In this document: positions 52,802-61,220 of the stretch, in pieces
Position numbering within the stretch: position 1 is the stretch's first letter
How the letters are laid out: every line of letters starts with the position of its first letter
Assembly: GCA_934202735.1 (NCBI GenBank)
Contig: CAKPYH010000005.1
Coordinates: 1-64,000 of the forward strand
DNA: 64,000 nt
Direction of reading: 5' to 3'
Source: an uncultured Alphaproteobacteria bacterium
GTDB taxonomy: Bacteria; Pseudomonadota; Alphaproteobacteria; CAAHEQ01; UBA3637
Translations under genes and position numbers: made by a program
Notes under the pieces: model-generated
What the model saw: the letters and a program-made list of their open reading frames with translations, nothing else
Told to the model about the DNA's origin: nothing
Databases searched by the model: none

Positions 52802-53250
52802 TCTCGGCGATCGGTCGGATGGGACATACGGGACCCGAGTATATCTTGATGAACGATTATATTCGTAAAACGCGTTGGCCCGTTACGGTGGCGGAAAGTG
52901 TGGAAAAACGGTCTTTAACCGGTGAAGCCTTAAAGCAAGCGGAAAGCAAATTATTGTGGTCTCATGTACCGGCGGGGGCTAAAGTGATTGTCTTGGATGA
53001 AAAAGGGCAAGAACCGACTTCTTCTGAATTGGCGCGTAAAATCGGCCGGTGGCGTGATAACGGTGTGCAAGAGGTTGCTTTCCTGATTGGTGGAGCGGAC
53101 GGGCATACCGCCGAAACACGCGCCCGGGCGGATATGATTCTTTCATTCGGTCGCATGACAATGCCGCACCTGTTGGCGCGGGTGGTGTTGGCCGAGCAAA
53201 TCTATCGGATTAAAAGCATTTTGGACGGCCATCCCTATCATCGGGAATAA
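52789..53250 (+). CDS. rlmH: 23S rRNA pseudouridine-1915 N3-methyltransferase RlmH
   Basis: The 153-residue SPOUT protein has the C-terminal knot IGGADGH, ILSFGRMTMPH and EQIYRIKSILDGHPYHRE, the fixed end of RlmH. It methylates pseudouridine 1915 in helix 69. Overlaps the deaminase gene by 13 bases. Confidence 0.95.
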   Translation: MRIIISAIGRMGHTGPEYILMNDYIRKTRWPVTVAESVEKRSLTGEALKQAESKLLWSHVPAGAKVIVLDEKGQEPTSSELARKIGRWRDNGVQEVAFLIGGADGHTAETRARADMILSFGRMTMPHLLARVVLAEQIYRIKSILDGHPYHRE

Positions 53251-53255
53251 AAAAG

Positions 53256-53284
53256 TTGCATGATTTGAATTTTCGTGGTATAAT
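53256..53284 (+). promoter_or_regulatory. Promoter of the coiled-coil protein gene
   Basis: TTGCAT, 17 bases, TATAAT, 44 bases before the start codon. Confidence 0.7.
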
Positions 53285-53327
53285 AGTGATATAAGATCAT
53301 TTGATACCACCTGGGGAGGATTTTGAT

Positions 53328-54773
53328 ATGCAAGAGATTTTAGGCCGCAAAGAAGACATCTTATTTGACCTGGATGAAATCAAACTGTTGGCACAAAAGC
53401 CGCCCAAATTGACCGCAGAACAACAACGGCGATTGAACACTTTGCCCCGGGCGGAACGATCGGAAGCACGCAAAGCCTATCTGAAACAGCAAGAAGACAA
53501 ACGCAAAAATGACCTGCGCCGATGGGTGATTGAAGTGGAAGATAAAATCCGGCGCATGGACCTGCCGTCCGAAGTGAAAGATCGGATTTTATCCCTGACG
53601 GCCTATATGAAAGAACGGAACATGAAGTTGCCTTATGACATTGATCGTCAGATGGACAGCATTGAACGCAAGATACAACAGGCAGAACGCGACAAAGCCC
53701 GGGAACAGGCCGAACAAATGGAAAAAGCGGCCGCCGGTCTGACAACGGCGGTTATGGCCGGTACAACTCTGGCCGCCGTTGGAAAATATGTACAGGTTCG
53801 GTGGGATAAAGAAGAGTTTGAACATCGCAATAAAACGTATTATGAAGATCGCGTTTTGACCGATTTAGCCTCCGGAACGGTGCAACGGCGTGTACCCCCG
53901 TCCCCCGTTTATCCGACACATAAATCATCTTACGGAACGGCACATTATCGCTTGGAACGGACACAGCGTCAGGAAGTCCGCGATATCTTGGTCCGTGATG
54001 TTCAGGCCAAACAAAAAGCCACCGGTCAACCGGTGCAAGATTCGGCGACCATTTTAGCGAATTTTGAAAAATTATCTCCGGTGCAACGGCGGTTTGCCGA
54101 AAAGAATATTTATGCCCAAAATCCTGAATTGGCGGCCAAACACCGGGCAGAGCAACAGGAAGTTTATCAACGTGGCATAGAAAAAGGTATTGCCCGATAC
54201 CGGCGTAAACAGGCTAAACGGGCTGCTTTACAGGCGCGGCGGGCACAACGGCAACAGGTTGCGGGGACACCGGCGCCGGTTTCTCAAACACCCAAGAAAG
54301 CAGATATGAAACTGAAATTGGCCGGTGGATCATATAAGGCAAAAATGCCGAAAGCGGCTGACAGAGATGAAACGCCACAAATCAGGGATTCGGCTACGCC
54401 TGAAAAGGCCCCGGCGTCTGCAGCGACAGGTAAGGCCTGGGACCGTACCGTTGTTATGCAATCATTGCGGGAGCAGATGAAACTCTTGACGAAACAGACG
54501 ACTGTTTCTCAGGAACAAGCCGCGCCTTCGGGGGCAAATCTGTCAAAAGAAACGCACACGCCTTCTCCGTCTCTGACACAAAAATTGGCCGAACATTCTG
54601 TCAGGGCAGGGGTCCGCAGTTTGACCAAGAAATTACGGGAGGCACAAACGGCTTTTGATGCGCCGAGTGTCCGAGAATCGCTACGGCAACAAGCTGAACA
54701 GTTGCCGGCTAAATCCGTGGCTCGCCGTTCCAAAATTCGTTCCGGTCGCCCGCAAAAATCCCGTGCTGCCTGA
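53328..54773 (+). CDS. Charged coiled-coil protein, function unknown
   Basis: The 481-residue protein is rich in Lys, Arg, Gln, Ala and Glu. Residues about 20-150 are a long coiled coil, 150-170 hold a small hydrophobic AAAGLTTAVMAGTTLAAVG patch, and the last 200 residues are a low-complexity basic tail with repeated Ala/Gln/Arg. No signal peptide. Start at ATG 53328 behind GGGGAGGA is certain. A structural or nucleic-acid-binding role could be guessed from the basic tail, but nothing recognisable supports it. Confidence 0.7.
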   Translation: MQEILGRKEDILFDLDEIKLLAQKPPKLTAEQQRRLNTLPRAERSEARKAYLKQQEDKRKNDLRRWVIEVEDKIRRMDLPSEVKDRILSLTAYMKERNMKLPYDIDRQMDSIERKIQQAERDKAREQAEQMEKAAAGLTTAVMAGTTLAAVGKYVQVRWDKEEFEHRNKTYYEDRVLTDLASGTVQRRVPPSPVYPTHKSSYGTAHYRLERTQRQEVRDILVRDVQAKQKATGQPVQDSATILANFEKLSPVQRRFAEKNIYAQNPELAAKHRAEQQEVYQRGIEKGIARYRRKQAKRAALQARRAQRQQVAGTPAPVSQTPKKADMKLKLAGGSYKAKMPKAADRDETPQIRDSATPEKAPASAATGKAWDRTVVMQSLREQMKLLTKQTTVSQEQAAPSGANLSKETHTPSPSLTQKLAEHSVRAGVRSLTKKLREAQTAFDAPSVRESLRQQAEQLPAKSVARRSKIRSGRPQKSRAA

Positions 54774-54835
54774 CACTTGTGTGCCAATGTCATACTTTAT
54801 TTTTCACGCATCTGCTTCGGGCCTGCTTTTCTAAG

Positions 54836-54905
54836 CCTGTCATCTTCGGGCTTGACCCGGGCACTCACTCTTGCCTGTCATTTTTGGGTTCCGCCAGCTA
54901 TCCGG
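54836..54905. repeat. Fragment of the interspersed repeat
   Basis: TGTCATCTTCGGGCTTGACC appears again, followed by a second TGTCATTTTTGGG head. It is a partial, degenerate copy of the clusters at 232, 1791 and 2094, here between two converging genes. Confidence 0.7.
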
Positions 54906-54920
54906 GAAAAGAAATCCCGT

Positions 54921-55562
54921 TTAGGTATGTTCGCGTGTCGGGGTAGGCGGTTGTGGATACCATTTGCGATTACACACCATTACCGGAGAGATTCCCATCT
55001 CGTTCTTCAAACAATTCAATGCATAGACATACACTTGTCGCCGCGTTTCATACCGCCGACCGCTTTCGGTTTGTTGCGCCCATTTCATATAAGACGCTTT
55101 ACAATCGGCACGCCGCAAGTCCGGTCGTTCCAACAGGCGTATCCATGGTTCCATTTTCACCCGTCCCGGGACAAATAAGGGGTGTGCAAAACTCACTTCT
55201 TTCAAGCGATTTTTTTGATCGTATAAATAGCAACTGCGAGCAATCATTTCATCGCCGACTTGCAAGGCATCGGCCGCCATTTCCACCGCGCCGCGTGTCG
55301 GACAATAGCGTTTTTTTAAGTGCTGATGGGCTGATACGGGAGAGGGAAAGGAATAGGTCAGCATAAAGCGCGCCAAATTCCACCCTTGCTTTAAATCTTG
55401 CAGCAACGGGCGGACCGTTCCGTCTTGACGATTGCGTGCGGCACTTTTTTGAAAATACAGGTACCGCATCATCGGGCATAATTGTGTATATAACTTATGA
55501 TCTGTCAAACTCCGTTGAGCAGGGGTTTCCGATAGGGCTTGTTTTTTTGATTGTTCTGTCAT
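54921..55562 (-). CDS. Hypothetical protein
   Basis: The 213-residue protein has no signal peptide, membrane segment or motif I recognise. It is basic, with seven Cys spread over the chain and a Gln/Arg/Lys-rich composition. ATG 55560-55562 is chosen: GGTGG stands 6 bases upstream; the longer frame begins with GTG 9 bases earlier. It faces the coiled-coil gene, separated by a repeat fragment. Confidence 0.55.
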   Translation of the reverse strand: MTEQSKKQALSETPAQRSLTDHKLYTQLCPMMRYLYFQKSAARNRQDGTVRPLLQDLKQGWNLARFMLTYSFPSPVSAHQHLKKRYCPTRGAVEMAADALQVGDEMIARSCYLYDQKNRLKEVSFAHPLFVPGRVKMEPWIRLLERPDLRRADCKASYMKWAQQTESGRRYETRRQVYVYALNCLKNEMGISPVMVCNRKWYPQPPTPTREHT

Positions 55563-55652
55563 TTTGTCCACCTTTTTTATTCATTATACACTATTTTTGA
55601 TATTTTGCAAGTTTTTTCTTGCGTTCGCTCACCAATATGATATAGTAGCCCC

Positions 55653-56093
55653 ATGAAGCACATTGAAATGTTTACAGACGGAGCCTGCTCGGGCAACCCC
55701 GGACCGGGGGGATGGGCCTGCCTGTTGCGCTATGGTCATGTTGAAAAAGAGTATGCCGGCGGTGCCGCACAAACAACGAATAATCGTATGGAGCTGAGTG
55801 CCGTTTTGGCGGGATTACAGGGGTTGAAAGAGCCTTGTGAAATCACTTTAACCACGGATAGCAAGTATGTGTTGGACGGGGCCACAAAATACATGGCAAC
55901 ATGGCAACAAAACGGGTGGCGAAAAGCCGATAAAAAGCCTGTCTTGAATCAGGATTTATGGCAAGAACTGGCCCGATTATCGGCCCCGCATCGGATTCAT
56001 TGGCGTTGGATTAAGGGACATGCGGGTCATCCGGAGAATGAGCGCGTGGATCACTTGGCGTGTCAACAACGGGATTCGTATCGGTCTCTTTAA
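55653..56093 (+). CDS. rnhA: Ribonuclease HI
   Basis: The 146-residue protein has the four catalytic acidic residues of RNase HI: Asp in FTDGACSGNPGPGGW, Glu in NRMELSAV, Asp in TTDSKYV and the final Asp in ERVDHLA. It removes RNA from RNA-DNA hybrids. Its last 83 bases overlap, on the opposite strand, the 3' end of the DsbD-like gene. Confidence 0.96.
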   Translation: MKHIEMFTDGACSGNPGPGGWACLLRYGHVEKEYAGGAAQTTNNRMELSAVLAGLQGLKEPCEITLTTDSKYVLDGATKYMATWQQNGWRKADKKPVLNQDLWQELARLSAPHRIHWRWIKGHAGHPENERVDHLACQQRDSYRSL

Positions 56094-57828
56094 CTGACTC
56101 GGGCGATGGTGTCTCTGTCAGATATTTATTCAAAAAAGCATCGGCGGTTTTCAGGTTCAGATCCAAAGGAACCAGGATTTGTCGGCCGTCCGGCAACAGC
56201 AAAACACTGAATGTCCGGTCTTGCAACCCGTGTTGTCGTTGCCACATACGGGCCAAAGGATCCGTGGCGGTCAGTTGGTACACCTGCATCCGATGGCGTA
56301 TAAAGTCATACACGGTCCAGCTATCCCGCACGCAGGACAAACAGACTTCCGGCACCACACGAACCACAGCCGGCCGCATAATCGCATGACGATCAAACGG
56401 CGGATCTTTGGGACTTATGCGGGATCCGATAACGGCGGCCCCTAACCACATCAGCAAAATCAGATAGGGCAGGCGTAGAGTTAATTGATACCCCCATTCC
56501 GGGCTTTGATCGGCACGTGTTAAAAAAGCACGAACGGGTCGGGCCGCTATTTTCCATAGATTCCAGGGAATAACCAGGCAGATACTCCCCCAGAGCCACA
56601 GGCATAACATATCGGTCAGATCTCCCCCCGATACGGCCGGCATGGCTACTTTGGGTAAGACGCAAAAGCACAAACCGGCTATGGCTATGGGAAGAATCGG
56701 GCGAATGATTAGCATGATCAGCAAAATCATCAACCCGATCGTACCCGAGAGGCCCGGTACACCGGCATCCGCGACAAGGCCCCTTTGGGCACACAACAGC
56801 CAAACGGTCCATACCAACACGCTGATTCCTTGAATCCAACGGCTTTTACGGGCTAAATCCGGTCCGGATGTTGTCCACCGATGAGGGGCCAGCCACAAAC
56901 ATGCCCAGGGAGAAACCCAAAACAGCAATAAGCCGGCCCATAACATCCGGCCCAAAGGTACCGACCGTACCGGAACGGGTAAAGGCTCGGTCATCATTTG
57001 AACAGTCGCCCGATAATATCCGGCATTGGACCGAATGTAAAAGGACAACGTATCGTTTTCCCGGAGAGCCTGTGCCCCGGGGCGGAGAGTAAATCCAAGT
57101 GTCTGTCCGTCTGTTTGTTTGCTGATGACATGCCAATCCGCAGCCCAATCGGCGGGTTGTACATCAAACCATTTCGGAGTGGTTGGCAAAGTCATTTGAA
57201 CTTGTCCGGTTCCGTTAGGCAGAATGACTCCCCGGATGGAAATATGGCTTTTGTCAACGGGCAATGCCCCAAAGCGACTGGCATCTGATAAAAAACCGCA
57301 CCAAGCCGTCGGATACGATTCGGTGGCCGGTAAATCCAGGGCATGCGTGGTTTTGGCCGTTTGACACGGACCTTCCTTTGGACAGGCCGTCCATTCGGCG
57401 GTAAGACGTATCCGTGCATCTTGATCGGGCCGGCCCGTCCATACAATCGGAAATAACTGTGGTAGTGCATACGTTTCTGCCCAAGGTTCTGTTTCGGGCT
57501 TATCCCTGTTTAAGGGGGTCAACACCAAACCTTGCCAAAGACTGTCTGCTTCCCACGTTAAAAGGGGAGGGCGCACCGACATATCGGCCGAGCCATCTAT
57601 CAACAGGCCGGTCAAAACGGAGGTACTGCCTTGAACGCCCGTCCGACAAGACATCAGGCGGACACGACCGAACGGAACCGGTTGCCACGAATCCGCCCCT
57701 TGATACATTTTAGTCCGACCGGTCCGCAGTTCTGCCCCAATATCATCCCAGGAAAAGGCATCGGCACGTCCGATGGAGGCACATAAAACCCAACAAAATC
57801 CAATAAAAAAGTAAAAAAAGTTCTTCAT
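56011..57828 (-). CDS. DsbD/ScsB-like thiol-disulfide membrane protein
   Basis: The 605-residue protein has a signal sequence (1-23), a periplasmic domain to about 285 with CPKEGPC near residue 149, about eight transmembrane helices (292-470), and a C-terminal domain with CLSC at 496-499 and DFIRHRMQVYQL...FSVLLLPDGRQILVP, similar to the thioredoxin-like gamma domain of DsbD/ScsB. That layout suggests electron transfer to periplasmic partners, but the Trx motif is not WCxxC and the central helices lack obvious Cys pairs, so the activity is doubtful. Start at ATG 57826-57828; the 30-codon extension would run into the infC promoter. Confidence 0.6.
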   Translation of the reverse strand: MKNFFYFFIGFCWVLCASIGRADAFSWDDIGAELRTGRTKMYQGADSWQPVPFGRVRLMSCRTGVQGSTSVLTGLLIDGSADMSVRPPLLTWEADSLWQGLVLTPLNRDKPETEPWAETYALPQLFPIVWTGRPDQDARIRLTAEWTACPKEGPCQTAKTTHALDLPATESYPTAWCGFLSDASRFGALPVDKSHISIRGVILPNGTGQVQMTLPTTPKWFDVQPADWAADWHVISKQTDGQTLGFTLRPGAQALRENDTLSFYIRSNAGYYRATVQMMTEPLPVPVRSVPLGRMLWAGLLLFWVSPWACLWLAPHRWTTSGPDLARKSRWIQGISVLVWTVWLLCAQRGLVADAGVPGLSGTIGLMILLIMLIIRPILPIAIAGLCFCVLPKVAMPAVSGGDLTDMLCLWLWGSICLVIPWNLWKIAARPVRAFLTRADQSPEWGYQLTLRLPYLILLMWLGAAVIGSRISPKDPPFDRHAIMRPAVVRVVPEVCLSCVRDSWTVYDFIRHRMQVYQLTATDPLARMWQRQHGLQDRTFSVLLLPDGRQILVPLDLNLKTADAFLNKYLTETPSPESVKETDTNPVVDTPSDPRAHSPDDPHVP

Positions 57829-57853
57829 GACGGCTATTCTAGCAAAAAAAAAC

Positions 57854-57882
57854 TTGAATGTCTTGTAAAAAATGTGTAGAAT
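57854..57882 (+). promoter_or_regulatory. Promoter of infC
   Basis: TTGAAT, 17 bases, TAGAAT; it lies between the divergent DsbD-like and infC genes. Confidence 0.7.
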
Positions 57883-57916
57883 ACACTTGTTTTTTAACTT
57901 TTTTACGGAGGATTCC

Positions 57917-58459
57917 ATTAAACCGTTTTATCAAGGCTTGTCTCCATCGTCCGACAAAGGCGAATTCCGGATGAACGAGCAAATTACAACTTCGCAGGTT
58001 CGGCTGATTTTAGCGACCGGTGAAAATTTTGGTGTCATTTCAACACGTGAAGCCTTGCGCAAGGCCAAAGATCAGGGCTTGGACCTGATTGAAATCGCGT
58101 CCGGTTCTATTCCGGTGTGCAAAATCCTGGAAGCCGGTAAGTATCGCTATGAATTGCAAAAACGGCGTTCCGAAGCCAAGAAAAAGCAAAAAGTCGTTGA
58201 AATTAAAGAAATTAAAATGACTTCTAATATCGGTGATAATGATTATGGTGTCAAATTGCGGGCGGCTCGTCGTTTCTTGGAAGATGGCAATAAGGTCAAA
58301 TTTAATCTACGCTTTCGGGGACGGGAAATGTCTTATGTAGATTTGGGGGCGGCGGTGTTGAATCGCGCGAAAACAGACTTGTCCGATATTTCCAAAGCGG
58401 AACAAGAACCCAAATTGGACGGTCGTCAGATGACATTGGTGTTGGCTCCGTCCAAGTAA
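57917..58459 (+). CDS. infC: Translation initiation factor IF-3
   Basis: The 180-residue protein has the IF-3 N domain (MNEQITTSQVRLI, LIEIASGSIPVCKILEAGKYRYE) and C domain (KEIKMTSNIGDNDY, LRFRGREMSY). The start is ATT 57917: GGAGG ends 5 bases before it, no ATG gives the right length, and the 18 residues before MNEQ match the N-terminal extension seen in relatives. ATT is the rare start used in infC so that IF-3 can repress its own translation. The usual rpmI and rplT do not follow. Confidence 0.93.
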   Translation: MKPFYQGLSPSSDKGEFRMNEQITTSQVRLILATGENFGVISTREALRKAKDQGLDLIEIASGSIPVCKILEAGKYRYELQKRRSEAKKKQKVVEIKEIKMTSNIGDNDYGVKLRAARRFLEDGNKVKFNLRFRGREMSYVDLGAAVLNRAKTDLSDISKAEQEPKLDGRQMTLVLAPSK

Positions 58460-58540
58460 AAGAATATGCCGTTATCAATCGTATGACGTTATAAAAGGTG
58501 CCGCCTGATCAGGGGACACTTGCGGGATTGACCCTTAAAA

Positions 58541-58571
58541 AGGGTGATGAGAAATTTCTTCTCATCACCCT
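58541..58571. terminator. Hairpin between infC and glyS
   Basis: A 12-bp stem AGGGTGATGAGA / TCTCATCACCCT with a 7-base loop between converging genes. No T run follows, so it may act mainly as a processing or stabilising stem. Confidence 0.6.
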
Positions 58572-58620
58572 GAAACAGGCTGTCGCATGACAACCGGACG
58601 GGTCATAATGTCCGGAAGCC

Positions 58621-59988
58621 TTACTTGTTGAAAAAGCCCTTCACATATTCGGATAAATCGGCCACGGCAATTCGTTCTTGCGCCATGGTATCGCGGTTCC
58701 GAATGGTTACGGTTGCCGGTTGTTTTTCAATGCTGTCAAAATCAATCGTCACGCAAATTGGTGTTCCGATTTCATCATGCCGGCGATAGGCCTTGCCGAT
58801 ATTGCCGGAATCTTCCAACATCACGCGTCCGACACCGGTTTTCAGCAACATCGCTTTGATTTCATGCGCCATCTTCATGATATCCGGATTATTGCGCTTT
58901 AACGGAATCACGGCTACCTTAACCGGGGACAGGTGCTTTTTCAACTTCAACACCGTCCGCGTTTCCCCACTGGGTAATTTTTCTTCGGTATAGGCTTCGG
59001 TCAAGACGGCCAATACCCCCCGGTCAACACCGGCCGACGGTTCCACCACAAACGGCACATACCACTTTTTGGCTTCATCATCAAATAACGCCAATTTAGC
59101 CGATGAATCCGTGTTTTTATTCACTTTGGCCGACAGGTTCAATTCATCTTGATACCGGGTATGATTGCCCAAATCAAAGTCTTGCCGATCGGCGATACCT
59201 TCCAATTCTTCCATACCGTGCGGAAATTGATATTCCAGGTCGTATGTCGCTTTGGAATAATGGGCCAAGTCTTCTTTTGGCACCGTCAAGATGTGCATTT
59301 TATTCAGGTCCAGACCTTGTTCTTCCCACCATTTCAAGCGGTTTTCTTTCCACGTTTCCAACCATTCCAAATCCGTACCCGGCTTGACAAAAAATTCCAG
59401 TTCCATTTGTTCAAATTCGCGGACCCGGAAAATAAAGTTGCGGGGCGTAATTTCATTACGGAAAGTTTTTCCGATTTGAGCAATCCCGAACGGCGCTTTA
59501 CGGGAAGTTGCATCCACCACATTTTTGAATTGGGTAAAGATCGCCTGAGCCGTCTCGGGACGCAGGTAAGCGAAATTGCCGGAATCTTCCACCGGTCCCA
59601 CCGCCGTTTTGAACATCAGGTTAAACATCCGCGGTTCGGTTAAATCGGTACTGCCGCAATTCGGGCATCGGCCGTCTTTCACATGATCGGCGCGAAAGCG
59701 ATTTTTGCATTTTTTACAATCTTGCAACGGGTCTGTAAACGTTTCTTCATGTCCGGAGTAGTGCAAGACTTTTTGGTGAGTCAGGATACTGGCATCCAAA
59801 CCTTCCACATCATCACGCTCATACACCATTGAACGCCACCAGGCCGCTTTCAGGTTGTTTTTCAATTCCACACCCAAAGGACCGTAATCATAGACCCCCT
59901 GTAATCCGCCGTAAATATCGGCACTTTGAAAAATAAAGCCCCGCCGTTTGCACAGGGAAACCAGTTGGTCCATCGTTGTCGCTGCCAT
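58621..59988 (-). CDS. glyS: Glycyl-tRNA synthetase, alpha2 type
   Basis: The 455-residue class II enzyme has the archaeal/eukaryotic-type single-chain GlyRS features: IYGGLQGVYDYGPLG at the N terminus, a zinc-ribbon-like CKKC...CPNC, FRNEITPRNFIFRVREFEQME as motif 2, and EPSAGVDRG as motif 3, then an anticodon domain. Alphaproteobacteria normally use the unrelated alpha2-beta2 enzyme encoded by glyQ and glyS, so this is an unusual lineage replacement. Start at ATG 59986-59988 behind AAGGAG. Confidence 0.93.
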   Translation of the reverse strand: MAATTMDQLVSLCKRRGFIFQSADIYGGLQGVYDYGPLGVELKNNLKAAWWRSMVYERDDVEGLDASILTHQKVLHYSGHEETFTDPLQDCKKCKNRFRADHVKDGRCPNCGSTDLTEPRMFNLMFKTAVGPVEDSGNFAYLRPETAQAIFTQFKNVVDATSRKAPFGIAQIGKTFRNEITPRNFIFRVREFEQMELEFFVKPGTDLEWLETWKENRLKWWEEQGLDLNKMHILTVPKEDLAHYSKATYDLEYQFPHGMEELEGIADRQDFDLGNHTRYQDELNLSAKVNKNTDSSAKLALFDDEAKKWYVPFVVEPSAGVDRGVLAVLTEAYTEEKLPSGETRTVLKLKKHLSPVKVAVIPLKRNNPDIMKMAHEIKAMLLKTGVGRVMLEDSGNIGKAYRRHDEIGTPICVTIDFDSIEKQPATVTIRNRDTMAQERIAVADLSEYVKGFFNK

Positions 59989-60137
59989 TTTATACTCCTT
60001 GGTTAAAAATTTTGCACAAGTATACCGCATTTACCGGACAAAGTCAAGGTGTTTCCCCCGGAAACGATATTTTTCTTGTTCGGAGAAATCTGTCAGGGTT
60101 TGGGACAGACCATGGCTATTTTGACGGCACATGCGCA

Positions 60138-60168
60138 CAGGCCCTGCGTTTTTGCAGGGCCTGTTTTT
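60138..60168 (+). terminator. Orphan plus-strand terminator
   Basis: Ten-base stem CAGGCCCTGC / GCAGGGCCTG with 6-base loop and TTTTT on the plus strand. No plus-strand gene lies upstream: it stands between two minus-strand genes. It could end a short RNA transcribed from the glyS promoter region, or simply be a leftover. Confidence 0.6.
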
Positions 60169-60194
60169 GAGTAAACAAGACAGATCAACACAGA

Positions 60195-61031
60195 TCAGCG
60201 TTGTTGCGAACCCATCCATTTTTGGGCTTGTTGGCGAAATTGATCGTACGAGGCCGTTTTCTGACGATCTTTTTCGGTTTGAATGACGCCATCCAGGTAA
60301 GAGTCATGTACCTGCTCGGCCCCTTTTTGCAAGAAAGAAACGGCCCGTTCAGGACTGACAAAATTTCTTTTAGCATTTTCCCGATGTGCATAGGCAAGAA
60401 TAGCACTGTTCCCAAGTAAACCGGCACATCCTAGAGTAAGAAGCACAGCAGCCGGCAATCTATTGCCTTTGGGAATCAGGGCTAAAAGGGCTGTTATTAC
60501 TGTGATTGAACTAAAGACTATACCCGTTGCAGACGTTGGCAAATCTTCCATATCTTTTGCATTCTCGCTCATCTGTTTTCGGTCATCATTTTTAAGTTCC
60601 GTCATTTTTTTCATCAGTTGTGCCGGACTTTCTTTGGAATCCATAATCTTGGAAAGAAAGGTCGCGGATGCTTTTTCAAAGTCGGCATCTCCCTGTACCG
60701 AAGAAAGATCTTTATAAAATGCCTTAATCGCGTCTAGATGGTTCGTCACAAAAGGATGCAACATCTCTTGCACTTGTTTTTTATCCAAACGTCCGTCCTT
60801 ATCAACCGGAATAAATTCAGGGAAATCAACGTATTTTGCAATTTCCTCTTTCGGTAAGCCGGCCCGAACGGCACTTTCAAATACCTGTTTGCGCGACAAT
60901 TTTGAATCCTGCCCCTTTTGCACGGCCACCGGCGTTTGGGATTCAGACGGTTTGGTTTCTGCTTTAGTCATCGGGGCCATCGCCGCACCGGCGACCAAAG
61001 CCAAACTTGCTAATGTTTTTTTGATGCTCAT
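60195..61031 (-). CDS. Exported protein with two membrane segments
   Basis: The 278-residue protein starts at ATG 61029-61031 (AAGGAG 8 bases before it) with a signal peptide ending near KAE (about 25). Residues 73-88 resemble half of an EF-hand (PVDKDGRLDKKQVQEML). Two hydrophobic helices lie at about 170-190 and 195-215; the C-terminal 60 residues are charged. No known family. Its upstream region is a threefold tandem repeat of 23 bases, each carrying a copy of the ribosome-binding site, which is highly unusual. Confidence 0.65.
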   Translation of the reverse strand: MSIKKTLASLALVAGAAMAPMTKAETKPSESQTPVAVQKGQDSKLSRKQVFESAVRAGLPKEEIAKYVDFPEFIPVDKDGRLDKKQVQEMLHPFVTNHLDAIKAFYKDLSSVQGDADFEKASATFLSKIMDSKESPAQLMKKMTELKNDDRKQMSENAKDMEDLPTSATGIVFSSITVITALLALIPKGNRLPAAVLLTLGCAGLLGNSAILAYAHRENAKRNFVSPERAVSFLQKGAEQVHDSYLDGVIQTEKDRQKTASYDQFRQQAQKWMGSQQR

Positions 61032-61099
61032 GGTTTTCACTCCTTTATATATATGGTTTTCACTCCTTTATATATATGGTTTTCACTCCTTTATATATA
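61031..61099 (-). repeat. Three perfect 23-bp tandem repeats carrying AAGGAG
   Basis: Units 61031-61053, 61054-61076 and 61077-61099 are identical. Read on the minus strand each contains TATATA, AAGGAG and GTGAAAACCA. The unit next to the gene supplies its real ribosome-binding site; the other two are duplicates upstream. 23 is not a multiple of three, so copy changes do not preserve a frame. Confidence 0.95.
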
Positions 61100-61155
61100 C
61101 CATAAAAAATGACTTTTGTCAAATTTTAAATGTTTGTTTTTTTTCAAACTTATTC

Positions 61156-61184
61156 TTGACAATAGAGCCGGGCACCTGTATAGT
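61156..61184 (+). promoter_or_regulatory. Promoter of the SPFH gene
   Basis: TTGACA, 17 bases, TATAGT; 37 bases before the start codon. Confidence 0.75.
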
Positions 61185-61220
61185 GTCCCGTGTTATCAAT
61201 ATACGTATCAGGAGAAAATC

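Noticed and set aside
61031..61099. Three 23-bp units as a CRISPR array
   Set aside because: The units are directly adjacent with no spacers.
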